Of a stretch of 39,427 nucleotides of DNA, positions 17,816 through 27,115 are shown in pieces. Origin of the DNA: Betaproteobacteria bacterium. Lineage in GTDB: Bacteria > Pseudomonadota > Gammaproteobacteria > Burkholderiales > Burkholderiaceae_C. The DNA lies in the NCBI GenBank assembly GCA_947448675.1, contig CANFOR010000003.1, positions 1 through 39,427 of the forward strand, read 5' to 3'. The notes beneath the pieces are model-generated. The model searched no databases. It was not told the DNA's origin and worked only from the letters and a program-made list of their open reading frames with translations. Every line of letters starts with the position of its first letter. Within the stretch, counting starts at the first letter, position 1. Both the position numbers and the translations under genes were made by a program.

Positions 17816-18679
17816 CTAGCGGCCAATGGCAAACACCACGGGCGTGTCTTTGCCCAAAGCAGGTGGCTGTTGGCGCCAGGTTTTGGCGCTTTTGCATTGC
17901 ACGCTGGCGCTGGGCAAAGTCAGTCCGCAAGCAAGCGCCAAGCGCGTGTTGTGCTCTAAATTTTGTAGCAAAGCAGCCAGCAGGGCAGCGTTGCGATAGG
18001 GCGTTTCGATGAAGATTTGGGTCTGCCCGGTTTTCAGCGCCATCGACTCCAGCTGCGCAATGCGCAGCTTGCGCTCGGCCGCGTCTTGCGGCAGGTAGCC
18101 GACAAAGGCAAAGTTCTGGCCATTGAGGCCACTGGCGGCCAAGGCCAAGAGCAAAGACACCGGACCCACCAGGGGCACGACCTCTAGCCCCAGCTCGTGC
18201 GCGGCGCGCACCACCGAGGAGCCCGGGTCGGCCACGGCGGGCATGCCCGCCTCGCTGCACAGGCCGATGGAGTGCCCGCCGTTTTCCGGCAGCGCGGCAA
18301 CTAGCAGGGGCTTGGCGTCAAAGCTGCCGCTGCTGCCCGCATGGTCGCCTTTTTTGTGCGCCTCGCGCGGCAGCTCTTGGATGATAAGCTCTTGAATTGA
18401 TAGCGGCTCACGCAGTGCTGGTGCGCTTTTCAGGCTGTTTTCACTTGCACTTTCATTTGCATTCGCGCTGATTGCGGCACTGGCACTGGCGTTTGCTTGC
18501 AAGCGCTTGAAGTAGGCGCGGGTGGTTTTGGCGTTCTCGCAAATCCAGTGCTGCAAATGGGCGGCGATGTGCAGCGTGGCCTGCGGCAGCACGTCGGTGA
18601 GCGGCGCTTGTTCGGCGCAGCCAAAGTCCAGCGGCGCGGGCACCAGGTAGAGCTTGCCGTGGGCGGGGCCTTGGCTCAT
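17816..18679 (-). CDS. SAM-dependent (tetrapyrrole-methylase fold) methyltransferase, RsmI-like
   Basis: LCSEAGMPAVADPGSSVVRAAHELGLEVVPLVGPVSLLLALAASGLNGQNFAFVGYLPQ...QTQIFIETPYRN. Carries a low-complexity Ala/Ser/Asn insert. Confidence 0.85.
   Translation of the reverse strand: MSQGPAHGKLYLVPAPLDFGCAEQAPLTDVLPQATLHIAAHLQHWICENAKTTRAYFKRLQANASASAAISANANESASENSLKSAPALREPLSIQELIIQELPREAHKKGDHAGSSGSFDAKPLLVAALPENGGHSIGLCSEAGMPAVADPGSSVVRAAHELGLEVVPLVGPVSLLLALAASGLNGQNFAFVGYLPQDAAERKLRIAQLESMALKTGQTQIFIETPYRNAALLAALLQNLEHNTRLALACGLTLPSASVQCKSAKTWRQQPPALGKDTPVVFAIGR
17927..17969 (-). repeat. GCT-N11-AGC repeat copy R9 (inside RsmI-like gene)
   Basis: Minus strand: gctacaaaatttagagc acaaca CGCgcttggcgcttgc. 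Encodes LQNLEH. Confidence 0.65.
18388..18445 (+). repeat. GCT-N11-AGC repeat copy R10 (inside RsmI-like gene, antisense to it)
   Basis: gctcttgaattgatagc ggctca CGCAGtgctggtgcgcttttcaggctgttttcac. Confidence 0.75.
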
Positions 18680-19326
18680 AGCGTGGCTGCTTGCACGCTG
18701 GGCGCTGCCGCGAGGGGCGTAGCCATAACGGGTGCGACCAAAAGCGCCAGGCCTGCGGCGCGCAGCATGCGGCAGGTGCGGATCAAGGGCAGGCCAACCA
18801 AGGCGGTGGGGTCGTCGTTGTCAATGTGCTCAAGCAGGGCGATGCCCAGGCCCTCGCTTTTGGCGCTGCCTGCGCAGTCATAGGGCTGCTCGGCTTGCAA
18901 GTAGGCCTCTATCTCGGCGTCGCTCAAGTGCCGAAACTGCACGCGCACTGCGGCTAACTCGGTTTGTGCAAAGCCGCTTGCCAAGCAGACCACCGAGACC
19001 GCGGTTTGGAACACCACCGTCTGCGCGCGCATGCGGCGCAGCTGCTGCACGGCGCGCTCATGCGTACCGGGCTTGCCCAAGGCTTCGCCTTGCAAGTCGG
19101 CTACTTGGTCGGAGCCAATCACCACCGCCTGCGGAAAGCGCGCGGCTACGGCCTGGGCCTTGGCCAAGGCCAGGCGCAGGGCCAGGGCGGCGGGGGCTTC
19201 ACCATTGCGCGGCGTTTCGTCTACATCGGGCGAGGCCACGTCAAAAGGAATGCGCAAACGCTCTAGCAGTTCGCGCCGGTAGCGAGAGGTCGAGCCCAAA
19301 ATCAAAGTACGCGCTGCTAAGTTCAT
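18676..19326 (-). CDS. Maf family nucleotide pyrophosphatase (YceF-like)
   Basis: LILGSTSRYRRELLERLRIPFDVASPDVDET...VIGSDQVADLQGEALGKPGT. Overlaps the methyltransferase start by 4 nt. Confidence 0.92.
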   Translation of the reverse strand: MNLAARTLILGSTSRYRRELLERLRIPFDVASPDVDETPRNGEAPAALALRLALAKAQAVAARFPQAVVIGSDQVADLQGEALGKPGTHERAVQQLRRMRAQTVVFQTAVSVVCLASGFAQTELAAVRVQFRHLSDAEIEAYLQAEQPYDCAGSAKSEGLGIALLEHIDNDDPTALVGLPLIRTCRMLRAAGLALLVAPVMATPLAAAPSVQAATL

Positions 19327-19351
19327 GGCCCGATTCTCTTACACTGCCAGC

Positions 19352-19963
19352 ATGCACAAAGATTTTTCTCCCACACGCTTAGACGTGGCGGCCTTTGCCG
19401 AGCAGCAATCGAGCTTGACAGGCGCTGACGACGGCCTCGCAGCGCTACAAAAATATGAGCGCCTTGCGCAGGACTGGCAAGGCTTGGAGCCCGATGCCAT
19501 CGCCGCCATCAGCGTGCACTGGCAGGCCCAGGGCAGTATGCAGCACGGGCCCGGCACCACGCGCGAGGTTTGGCTCACGCTGCAAGCCAAGGCGCATTTG
19601 CAGCAAACCTGCCAGCGCTGCTTGCAAGCCGTGGGCGTGCCAGTCGAGATCGAGCGCAGCTACCGCTTTGTGGCCGACGAGGCCACCGCTGAGCGCGACG
19701 ACGCCGAGGTTGAAGAAGACCTGTTGGTGACCAGCCGCCAGTTCAACTTGCAAGACTTGGTAGAAGACGAGTTGCTGATGGAGCTGCCCCTGGTCGCCTT
19801 GCACGAGGTCTGCCCGGTGCAATTGCCGACCCAGGCGGTGAGCCCAGGTTTTGAAGAGCCTGCTGTACCCAGCACTGCGGGTGCCGATGCGCCCAGCCTG
19901 GGCAGCTCGGGCAAGCCCAACCCCTTTGCGGTGCTGGCCTCGCTGAAGCTTCCGCCGGGCTGA
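19352..19963 (+). CDS. yceD: YceD/DUF177 family protein
   Basis: LQQTCQRCLQAVGVPVEIERSYRFV and EEDLLVTSRQFNLQDLVEDELLMELPLVALHEVCP, immediately upstream of rpmF. Confidence 0.88.
   Translation: MHKDFSPTRLDVAAFAEQQSSLTGADDGLAALQKYERLAQDWQGLEPDAIAAISVHWQAQGSMQHGPGTTREVWLTLQAKAHLQQTCQRCLQAVGVPVEIERSYRFVADEATAERDDAEVEEDLLVTSRQFNLQDLVEDELLMELPLVALHEVCPVQLPTQAVSPGFEEPAVPSTAGADAPSLGSSGKPNPFAVLASLKLPPG
19444..19498 (+). repeat. GCT-N11-AGC repeat copy R11 (inside yceD)
   Basis: gctacaaaaatatgagc gccttg CGCAGgactggcaaggcttggagcccgatgcc. Encodes LQKYERLAQDWQG. Confidence 0.8.
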
Positions 19964-19988
19964 TGCGGGCTCGCATGGGTCTTTAGGT

Positions 19989-19994
19989 TATAAT
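19989..19994 (+). promoter_or_regulatory. Candidate -10 box upstream of rpmF
   Basis: TATAAT within aggtTATAATcaaagg, about 75 nt before rpmF. No clear -35. Confidence 0.45.
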
Positions 19995-20068
19995 CAAAGG
20001 CTTATCGCAGCATTGCACTACAGTGTTTGCGCAACCGACTAACCCCCTTACCTCTCAAGGAGCCTGAC

Positions 20069-20251
20069 ATGGCCGTCCAACAGAACAAAAAATCCCCCTC
20101 CAAGCGCGGGATGCACAACTCACACACCGCTTTGAAGGTGCCTGGCATTGCTGTGGAATCCACCACCGGCGAGACCCATCTGCGCCACCACATCAGCCCG
20201 ACCGGTTTTTACCGTGGCCGCAAGGTGCTGAAAACCAAGTCTGAAGCCTGA
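20069..20251 (+). CDS. rpmF: 50S ribosomal protein L32
   Basis: [22 protein letters not shown]...[16 protein letters not shown]. Confidence 0.97.
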   Translation: MAVQQNKKSPSKRGMHNSHTALKVPGIAVESTTGETHLRHHISPTGFYRGRKVLKTKSEA

Positions 20252-20279
20252 TCCACAGCGCCACAATGCGCTGAACAAG

Positions 20280-20317
20280 GCCCGAAGCTACTGCGTGTAG
20301 CAGCGGGCTTTTTTTTT
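20280..20317 (+). terminator. Rho-independent terminator after rpmF
   Basis: GCCCGaaGCTACtgcgtGTAGCagCGGGC followed by a run of T, between rpmF and plsX. Confidence 0.8.
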
Positions 20318-20336
20318 GCTGCATGATGGAGTTCAG

Positions 20337-21410
20337 ATGATTACCCTGTCTGTTGACTGCATGGGGGGCGACCACGGCCCCTCTGTGACCCTGCCAGCTT
20401 GCCGCAGTTTTTTAGACGCCCATGCGGATGCCCAGCTTTTGTTGGTCGGCCTGCCCGATGCGCTGGCCGGCTTTGTGCACGCGCGCGCGCAGATCGTTGC
20501 GGCCAGCGAGGTGGTGACCATGGACGACCCGGTCGAAGTGGCGATGCGCAAGAAAAAAGATTCGTCGATGCGTGTGGCCATTGCGCAGGTCAAGTCGGGC
20601 GCTGCCGCTGCCGCCATTTCGGCGGGCAATACCGGCGCGCTGATGGCCTTGGCGCGCTACCTGCTCAAAACCGTCGAGGGCATTGACCGCCCGGCAATTG
20701 CCCCGCAAATCCCCAACGCCTTGGGTGGCTCCACTACTGTGCTCGACATGGGCGCCAATGTCGATTGCAGCGCCGAACATTTGCTGCAGTTTGCCATCAT
20801 GGGCTCGGCCTTGGTCTCGGCCCTCAAAGGCAATGAGAGCCCCAGCGTGGGCCTGCTCAATATTGGCGAAGAAGTCATCAAGGGCAGCGAGGTCATCAAG
20901 CAAGCGGGCGAATTGCTGCGCGCAGCGGCCAAGGCCGGCGACTTAAATTTTTATGGCAATGTCGAAGGCAATGACATCTTCAAGGGCACGGTGGACATCG
21001 TGGTCTGCGACGGCTTTGTCGGCAATGTGGCGCTCAAGTCCAGCGAGGGCTTGGCCAGCATGATTGGCGGCTTTTTGACCGCCGAGTTTTCGAAAAATAT
21101 TTTTACCAAAATCGCCGCTGTGATGGCCTACCCGGTGCTCAAGGCTTTTAAAAACCGGGTCGATCACCGGCGCTACAACGGCGCGGCTTTGCTGGGCCTG
21201 CGCGGCCTGGTGTTCAAGAGCCACGGCTCGGCCGACGCCATGGCCTTCGAGCAAGCCCTGCAGCGGGCGTATGATGCAGCCCGTAACAACCTGCTGGAGC
21301 GTGTGCAGGCCCGCATTGCGCGAGCAGCCCCCCTGTTGGCAGCGCACGATGTAGCAGCCACACCCGCATCGGCACCCGACGAGTTGATGACCACTTCTGC
21401 CTTTCAATAG
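20337..21410 (+). CDS. plsX: Phosphate acyltransferase PlsX
   Basis: [50 protein letters not shown]. Confidence 0.96.
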   Translation: MITLSVDCMGGDHGPSVTLPACRSFLDAHADAQLLLVGLPDALAGFVHARAQIVAASEVVTMDDPVEVAMRKKKDSSMRVAIAQVKSGAAAAAISAGNTGALMALARYLLKTVEGIDRPAIAPQIPNALGGSTTVLDMGANVDCSAEHLLQFAIMGSALVSALKGNESPSVGLLNIGEEVIKGSEVIKQAGELLRAAAKAGDLNFYGNVEGNDIFKGTVDIVVCDGFVGNVALKSSEGLASMIGGFLTAEFSKNIFTKIAAVMAYPVLKAFKNRVDHRRYNGAALLGLRGLVFKSHGSADAMAFEQALQRAYDAARNNLLERVQARIARAAPLLAAHDVAATPASAPDELMTTSAFQ

Positions 21411-21415
21411 CCCGC

Positions 21416-22393
21416 ATGAGCCCTTATTCCCGTATCACCGGCACTGGCAGCTATTTGCCACCGCGCCGTTTAAGCAATGCCGACCTGGCAGCCGAACTCG
21501 CTACCCAAGGCGTAGAAACCTCCGACGAATGGATCGTTGAGCGCACTGGCATCCGTGCCCGCCACTTTGCTGCGCCCGAAGTCTGCACCAGCGACCTGGG
21601 CGCTGCGGCCGCACGCAAAGCCATGGAAGCGGCCGGCGTGTTGCCGTCCGAGATTGACCTCATCATCGTCGCCACCTCCACGCCCGACATGGTCTTCCCG
21701 TCTGCCGCGTGCATCTTGCAGCACAAGCTGGGCATTGCCGGTTGCGCGGCCTTTGACGTGCAAGCCGTGTGCAGCGGCTTTGTCTACGCCCTCACCGTGG
21801 CCGACGCGCTCATCAAAACCGGCTCGGCCACCAAAGCCTTGGTGATTGGCGCTGAAGTGTTCAGCCGCATCTTGGACTTCAAAGACCGCACCACCTGCGT
21901 GCTGTTTGGCGACGGCGCTGGCGCGGTGGTGCTCGAAGCTTCCGAGACGCCAGGCATCTTGGCCACCGACTTGCACGCCGACGGCAAATATGTGGGCATT
22001 TTGTGCGTGCCCGGCACCGTCTCGGGTGGCCAGGTGCTGGGTGACCCGCTGCTCAAAATGGATGGCCAAGCGGTCTTCAAGCTGGCGGTGGGCGTGCTCG
22101 AAGACGCGGCCCGCGCCACCCTGGCCAAGGCTGGCAAGACGGACGCCGACATCGACTGGCTGATCCCGCACCAAGCCAATATCCGCATCATGCAAAGCAC
22201 GGCGAAAAAGCTCAAGCTGCCGCTGTCTAAGCTCATTGTCACGGTGGACCAGCACGGCAATACCTCGGCGGCGTCTATCCCCTTGGCGCTCGACACGGCC
22301 GTGCGCAATGGCACCATCCAAAAGGGTGACACGCTCATGCTCGAGGGCGTGGGCGGTGGTTTCACCTGGGGTGCGGTGCTGCTGAATTTGTAG
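21416..22393 (+). CDS. fabH: 3-oxoacyl-ACP synthase III
   Basis: [56 protein letters not shown]. The stop codon TAG lies inside repeat copy R12. Confidence 0.97.
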   Translation: MSPYSRITGTGSYLPPRRLSNADLAAELATQGVETSDEWIVERTGIRARHFAAPEVCTSDLGAAAARKAMEAAGVLPSEIDLIIVATSTPDMVFPSAACILQHKLGIAGCAAFDVQAVCSGFVYALTVADALIKTGSATKALVIGAEVFSRILDFKDRTTCVLFGDGAGAVVLEASETPGILATDLHADGKYVGILCVPGTVSGGQVLGDPLLKMDGQAVFKLAVGVLEDAARATLAKAGKTDADIDWLIPHQANIRIMQSTAKKLKLPLSKLIVTVDQHGNTSAASIPLALDTAVRNGTIQKGDTLMLEGVGGGFTWGAVLLNL

Positions 22394-22440
22394 CGCTCTA
22401 CGCAGGTCAGACGCGCCTTTTGGGCATATTTACTTCAAAC
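22378..22440 (+). repeat. GCT-N11-AGC repeat copy R12 (fabH 3' end and fabH-fabD gap)
   Basis: gctgctgaatttgtagc gctcta CGCAGgtcagacgcgccttttgggcatatttacttcaaa. Supplies the fabH stop and fills almost all of the fabH-fabD gap. Confidence 0.8.
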
Positions 22441-22444
22441 GCGT

Positions 22445-23395
22445 ATGAAAAATTTTGCATTTGTTTTCCCCGGCCAAGGCTCGCAAACGGTGGGCATGCT
22501 CGACGCTTGGGGCAGCCACCCGGTGGTGGCGCAAACCCTGGCCGAGGCCAGCGATGCCCTGGGCGAAGACCTGGGCCAACTCATTCACCAAGGCCCTAAA
22601 GAAGCCTTGGCGCTGACCACCAATACCCAGCCGGTGATGCTGGTGGCCGCCATTGCGGCCTACCGCGTCTGGCGTGCCGAAGGCGGCGCTGCTCCGGCGG
22701 CGGTAGCCGGGCATTCGCTGGGCGAGTACTCGGCCTTGGTGGCTGCGGGTGTGCTGACGCTGGCGCAGGCCGTGCCCTTGGTGCGCTTGCGCGCCCAGGC
22801 CATGCAAGACGCGGTGCCCATGGTGGACGGCCAGAGCACCGGTGCCATGGCCGCCATTTTGGGTCTCGATGCTGCAAAAATCATAGCTGTCTGCGCAGAG
22901 TCCACGAGCGCTAGCGGCGAGGTGGCCGAGGCGGTGAACTTCAACGACCCAGGCCAAACCGTGATCGCCGGGAGCCGCGCGGGAGTTGAAAAGGCCTGCG
23001 AGGCGCTCAAAGCCGCAGGGGCCAAACGTGCACTCATGTTGCCCGTCTCGGCACCCTTCCATTCGAGTTTGATGCGGCCCGCGGCTGAGCAATTGCGCCA
23101 GCGTTTGGCTGAGCTGCAGTTTGCCGCGCCGCAAATCCCGTTGGTGAACAACATCGACGTAGCGGTAGAAACCGACGCGCAGCGCATCACAGACGCGCTG
23201 TACCGCCAAGCCTTTGGCCCGGTGCGCTGGGTTGAGTGCGTGGCTGCTTTAAAAGCGCGCGGTGCCACGCACTTGGTCGAGTGCGGCCCCGGCAAGGTGC
23301 TGGCGGGCATGGTCAAGCGCATCGACCCCGAACTCACGGGCTTGGCCCTGTTCGACCCGGCCAGTTTGGCTGAAGTACAAGGAGCCTTGGCATGA
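22445..23395 (+). CDS. fabD: Malonyl-CoA:ACP transacylase
   Basis: FVFPGQGSQTVGMLDAWG, VAGHSLGEYSALVAAGVL, VNFNDPGQTVIAG. Confidence 0.97.
   Translation: MKNFAFVFPGQGSQTVGMLDAWGSHPVVAQTLAEASDALGEDLGQLIHQGPKEALALTTNTQPVMLVAAIAAYRVWRAEGGAAPAAVAGHSLGEYSALVAAGVLTLAQAVPLVRLRAQAMQDAVPMVDGQSTGAMAAILGLDAAKIIAVCAESTSASGEVAEAVNFNDPGQTVIAGSRAGVEKACEALKAAGAKRALMLPVSAPFHSSLMRPAAEQLRQRLAELQFAAPQIPLVNNIDVAVETDAQRITDALYRQAFGPVRWVECVAALKARGATHLVECGPGKVLAGMVKRIDPELTGLALFDPASLAEVQGALA
22871..22927 (+). repeat. GCT-N11-AGC repeat copy R13 (inside fabD)
   Basis: gctgcaaaaatcatagc tgtctg CGCAGagtccacgagcgctagcggcgaggtggcc. Encodes AAKIIAVCAESTSASGE. Confidence 0.8.
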
Positions 23396-24174
23396 GCGAC
23401 ACAGCAAGCCCTGCAGCACCATCGGCTGCACACGCCACAGCACAGGTGGCCTTGGTCACCGGCGCTACACGCGGCATTGGTGCGGCCATTGCATTGCAAC
23501 TGGCGCAGCAAGGCTACACCGTTATCGGTACCGCCACCAGCGCTGAAGGTGCTACAAAAATAGGAGCTGCTTACGCAGCAACGGCGGGCGTTGGCAGCCT
23601 GCGTGGCATGGTACTCGACGTTACCGACGGCCCCGCTGCCGAGGCTGCCGTAGACGCCATCGTGAAGGAACACGGCGCGCTGCAAGTGCTGGTGAACAAC
23701 GCTGGTATTACCCGCGACATGCTGGCCATGCGCCTCAAAGACGCCGACTGGGACGCGGTGATCGACACCAACCTCAAAGCCGTGTTTCGCATGAGCCGCG
23801 CGGTGATGCGCACGATGATGAAGCAGCGCTATGGCCGCATCATCAGCATCACCAGTGTGGTGGGAGCCTCGGGCAATGCGGGTCAGGCCAATTACGCCGC
23901 CGCCAAGGCTGGCGTAGCGGGCATGACGCGGGCCCTGGCACGCGAGCTGGGCAGCCGCAACATCACCGTCAACTGCGTCGCTCCGGGCTTTATCGCCACC
24001 GACATGACGGCTGGTTTGCCCGAGGCGCAGCAGCAAGCCTTGCTCGCGCAAATTCCGCTGGGCCATTTGGGCCAGCCCTCAGACGTCGCGCATGCGGTGG
24101 CGTATTTGGCCTCGGCCAACGCGGCTTATGTGACGGGGCAAGAGCTGCATGTCAATGGCGGCATGTACATGTAG
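23392..24174 (+). CDS. fabG: 3-oxoacyl-ACP reductase
   Basis: VTGATRGIGAAIALQL, VNNAGITRDMLAMRLKDADWD, NYAAAKAGVAGMTRALAREL, HVNGGMYM. Confidence 0.97.
   Translation: MSDTASPAAPSAAHATAQVALVTGATRGIGAAIALQLAQQGYTVIGTATSAEGATKIGAAYAATAGVGSLRGMVLDVTDGPAAEAAVDAIVKEHGALQVLVNNAGITRDMLAMRLKDADWDAVIDTNLKAVFRMSRAVMRTMMKQRYGRIISITSVVGASGNAGQANYAAAKAGVAGMTRALARELGSRNITVNCVAPGFIATDMTAGLPEAQQQALLAQIPLGHLGQPSDVAHAVAYLASANAAYVTGQELHVNGGMYM
23551..23600 (+). repeat. GCT-N11-AGC repeat copy R14 (inside fabG)
   Basis: gctacaaaaataggagc tgctta CGCAGcaacggcgggcgttggcagcc. Encodes ATKIGAAYAA. Confidence 0.75.
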
Positions 24175-24219
24175 GCACTGTCCTACAGCATCTGGGCCGT
24201 CAAGTGCGCAGGCCATTAA

Positions 24220-24543
<324 letters not shown>

Positions 24544-24608
24544 GGCCACTCGGCCTTTCAGGTGGCCATTGACTTGGCCCCTTACTTGGCCCATTAACCC
24601 GGCCTGCA

Positions 24609-25868
24609 ATGGCCTCGATCAGTATGACCCGACGTCGCGTTGTAGTCACCGGACTGGGCTGCGTTAGCCCGGTTGGTAATTCGGTAGACCAGGCCTGGAG
24701 TAATTTGCTCGCAGGCCAGTCTGGTATTGGGCCCATCAGCAAATTCGACACAGCAGACTTTGCGTGCAAATTTGCTGGTGAGGTGAAAAACTTCAAAATT
24801 GAGGACTACCTTAATACCAAAGAAGTTCGCACCATGGATACGTTTATCCATTTCGGCATTGCGGCTGCCGACCAAGCGGTGCGCGACTCGGGCTTGCCCA
24901 CGGGCGAGGCGCTGTCAGAAGAGCAGTCGCTGCGCATTGGCTGCAACATTGGCTCGGGCATTGGTGGCCTGCAGCTGATCGAGCAAACCCATAGCGAACT
25001 AACCGCGCGCGGCCCACGCCGCATCACGCCGTTTTTTGTGCCTGCGTCCATCATCAACATGATCTCGGGCCACGTATCGATTCGCTTTGGCTTCAGAGGC
25101 CCCAACATCGCCGTCGTTACCGCATGCACCACCGGCTTGCACGCGATTGGTTTGTCGGCACGGATGATTGAATACGGCGACGCGGATGTGATGATTGCGG
25201 GTGGTTCTGAGTCCACTATCTCGCCTCTGGGTGTGGGTGGTTTTACTGCGGCGCGGGCCATGTCTACGCGCAATGACGACCCCACCACCGCTTCGCGCCC
25301 CTTCGACAAAGACCGTGACGGCTTTGTGTTGGGCGAAGGCGCTGGCGTGATGGTGTTGGAAGAATACGAACACGCCAAAGCACGGGGCGCCAAGATTTAC
25401 TGCGAGCTCTCGGGCTTTGGCATGAGCGGCGACGCATACCACATCACCTCTCCCAATACCGACGGGCCGCGCCGCGCCATGCTCAATGCACTCAGCAATG
25501 CCGGTGTGCAGCCTGAGCAGGTGAACTACATCAACGCCCACGGCACATCCACCCCCTTGGGCGACCTGAACGAAACCAATGCCATCAAAGCGGCCTTGGG
25601 TGCGCATGCGCATAAAACCCTTATCAGCTCGACCAAGTCGATGACGGGGCATTTGCTCGGCGGCGCCGGTGGCATTGAGTCGGTGTTTACGGTTTTGGCC
25701 TTGCACCACCAAAAGGTGCCGCCGACCATCAATATCTTTAACCAAGACCCCGAGTGCGACTTGGACTACTGCGCCAACACCGCCCGCGATGTCAAGATCG
25801 ACGTGGCCATGAAAAACAACTTTGGTTTTGGCGGCACCAACGGCACGCTGGTCTTCAAGCGCGCCTGA
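24609..25868 (+). CDS. fabF: 3-oxoacyl-ACP synthase II
   Basis: [62 protein letters not shown]. Confidence 0.97.
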   Translation: MASISMTRRRVVVTGLGCVSPVGNSVDQAWSNLLAGQSGIGPISKFDTADFACKFAGEVKNFKIEDYLNTKEVRTMDTFIHFGIAAADQAVRDSGLPTGEALSEEQSLRIGCNIGSGIGGLQLIEQTHSELTARGPRRITPFFVPASIINMISGHVSIRFGFRGPNIAVVTACTTGLHAIGLSARMIEYGDADVMIAGGSESTISPLGVGGFTAARAMSTRNDDPTTASRPFDKDRDGFVLGEGAGVMVLEEYEHAKARGAKIYCELSGFGMSGDAYHITSPNTDGPRRAMLNALSNAGVQPEQVNYINAHGTSTPLGDLNETNAIKAALGAHAHKTLISSTKSMTGHLLGGAGGIESVFTVLALHHQKVPPTINIFNQDPECDLDYCANTARDVKIDVAMKNNFGFGGTNGTLVFKRA

Positions 25869-25878
25869 GCCCGTTCAC

Positions 25879-26463
25879 ATGCACAGCGCCCCGTCGGTCA
25901 GTTACCCGGTGGGTAGAACGCGCGGCTTGCGCCTGCTTTTAGGCACGCTATGCGTCGTCAGCCTAGGCGGGCTGTGCGTATGGTGCTATCAAAAATATAG
26001 CTCTGCGGGGCTCTTGGCTGGGGCGCTTGCAGCGCCATTTTCAATGCCAACTCTAGGGCAATGGCTGTGGCAACAGGCTGGGCCGCAAGTGCTTGGCTGC
26101 TTGGCTTGGCTCAGCGCTTGCGGTGTCGCTTGGCATAGCTGGCGCACCACGCCCAGTGGGCGCATGCGCTGGGACGGCAGCCACTGGTACTGGGAGCAGC
26201 CCGAGTCAGACCTTGCCGGCCATATGCACGTGGTGCTCGACGCGCAAAGCCAATTGCTCTTGCATTGGCAGGCGCAAGAGCAGTTGCCCGAAGTACTGCC
26301 CGAAGCGTTGCAAGCGCGCAGTAACGCAATGCCCCATGCCAAGCCGCGCAGCCGCACGCACTTGTGGCTTTGGGCCGAGCGCCGCGCCTGTCCGGCCGAC
26401 TGGCTGGCCCTGCGCCGCGCCGTGTATTCGCGCGCTGCACCGATGGCGCAAGCCTATGCCTGA
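25879..26463 (+). CDS. Hypothetical membrane protein between fabF and rpoE
   Basis: Open frame from MHSAPSVSYPVG with two hydrophobic segments. Its stop overlaps the rpoE start. Contains repeat copy R15 in frame. Confidence 0.65.
   Translation: MHSAPSVSYPVGRTRGLRLLLGTLCVVSLGGLCVWCYQKYSSAGLLAGALAAPFSMPTLGQWLWQQAGPQVLGCLAWLSACGVAWHSWRTTPSGRMRWDGSHWYWEQPESDLAGHMHVVLDAQSQLLLHWQAQEQLPEVLPEALQARSNAMPHAKPRSRTHLWLWAERRACPADWLALRRAVYSRAAPMAQAYA
25985..26046 (+). repeat. GCT-N11-AGC repeat copy R15 (inside membrane protein gene)
   Basis: gctatcaaaaatatagc tctgcggggctcttggctggggcgcttgcagcgccattttcaa; perfect core palindrome ends, conserved tail. Confidence 0.75.
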
Positions 26464-27094
26464 TAACGCGCCAGCCAACCCCACCGCAAGCGCCAGCGAT
26501 ACCGACGCTGAACTGGTCGCGCGTACGGTCGCAGGTGACCAGCGTGCCTTTGGCCTCTTGGTGCTCAAGTACGAGCGGCGCATCCAGCGTTTGATTGGCC
26601 GCATGGTGCGCGACGTCGATTTGGTGCCCGACATTGCGCAAGAGAGCTTTATCCGTGCCTACCGCGCCCTGCCGCAGTTTCGCGGCGACGCCCAGTTCTA
26701 CACTTGGCTCTACCGCATTGCCGTCAATACCGCCAAAAAAGCCTTGATGGACATGAAGCACGACCCGGTGGTCACTTACACCACGCTGCAAAGTCGCGAC
26801 GACGAAGATGAAACTTTTGGCCCGCAAGACAACCTAACCAGCAACGAAACCCCCGACAGCGCCTTGCAGGCCAAGCAAATTGTGCAGGTAGTGAACGAGG
26901 TGATCGAATCTTTACCCCAAGAGTTGCGTCAGGCCGTGGTCTTGCGCGAGATTGAAGGACTGAGCTACGAAGAAATTGCCCAAGCCATGGATTGCCCGAT
27001 TGGCACCGTGCGTTCGCGGATTTTCCGCGCGCGGGAGGCCATTTCGCTGCGGCTCAAACCCATGCTCAACCAACACAGCGGAAAACGCTGGTAG
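26456..27094 (+). CDS. rpoE: ECF RNA polymerase sigma factor (RpoE/AlgU)
   Basis: Start set at MPDNAPANPT. Contains LVLKYERRIQRLIGRMVRDVDLVPDIAQESFIRAYRALPQFRGDAQFYTWLYRIAVNTAKKAL and LREIEGLSYEEIAQAMDCPIGTVRSRIFRAREAI. Confidence 0.96.
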   Translation: MPDNAPANPTASASDTDAELVARTVAGDQRAFGLLVLKYERRIQRLIGRMVRDVDLVPDIAQESFIRAYRALPQFRGDAQFYTWLYRIAVNTAKKALMDMKHDPVVTYTTLQSRDDEDETFGPQDNLTSNETPDSALQAKQIVQVVNEVIESLPQELRQAVVLREIEGLSYEEIAQAMDCPIGTVRSRIFRAREAISLRLKPMLNQHSGKRW

Positions 27095-27115
27095 TACAAC
27101 CGACAGGTGCCCACC

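Noticed and set aside
20287-20301. gctactgcgtgtagc as another repeat copy
   Set aside because: Only 15 nt, GC-rich loop, and part of a longer terminator stem followed by a T-run; lacks the 17-nt core length and CGCA at +6.
22660-24066. 468-aa minus-strand ORF antisense to fabD/fabG
   Set aside because: Overlaps two unambiguous essential genes; its translation has no family signature.
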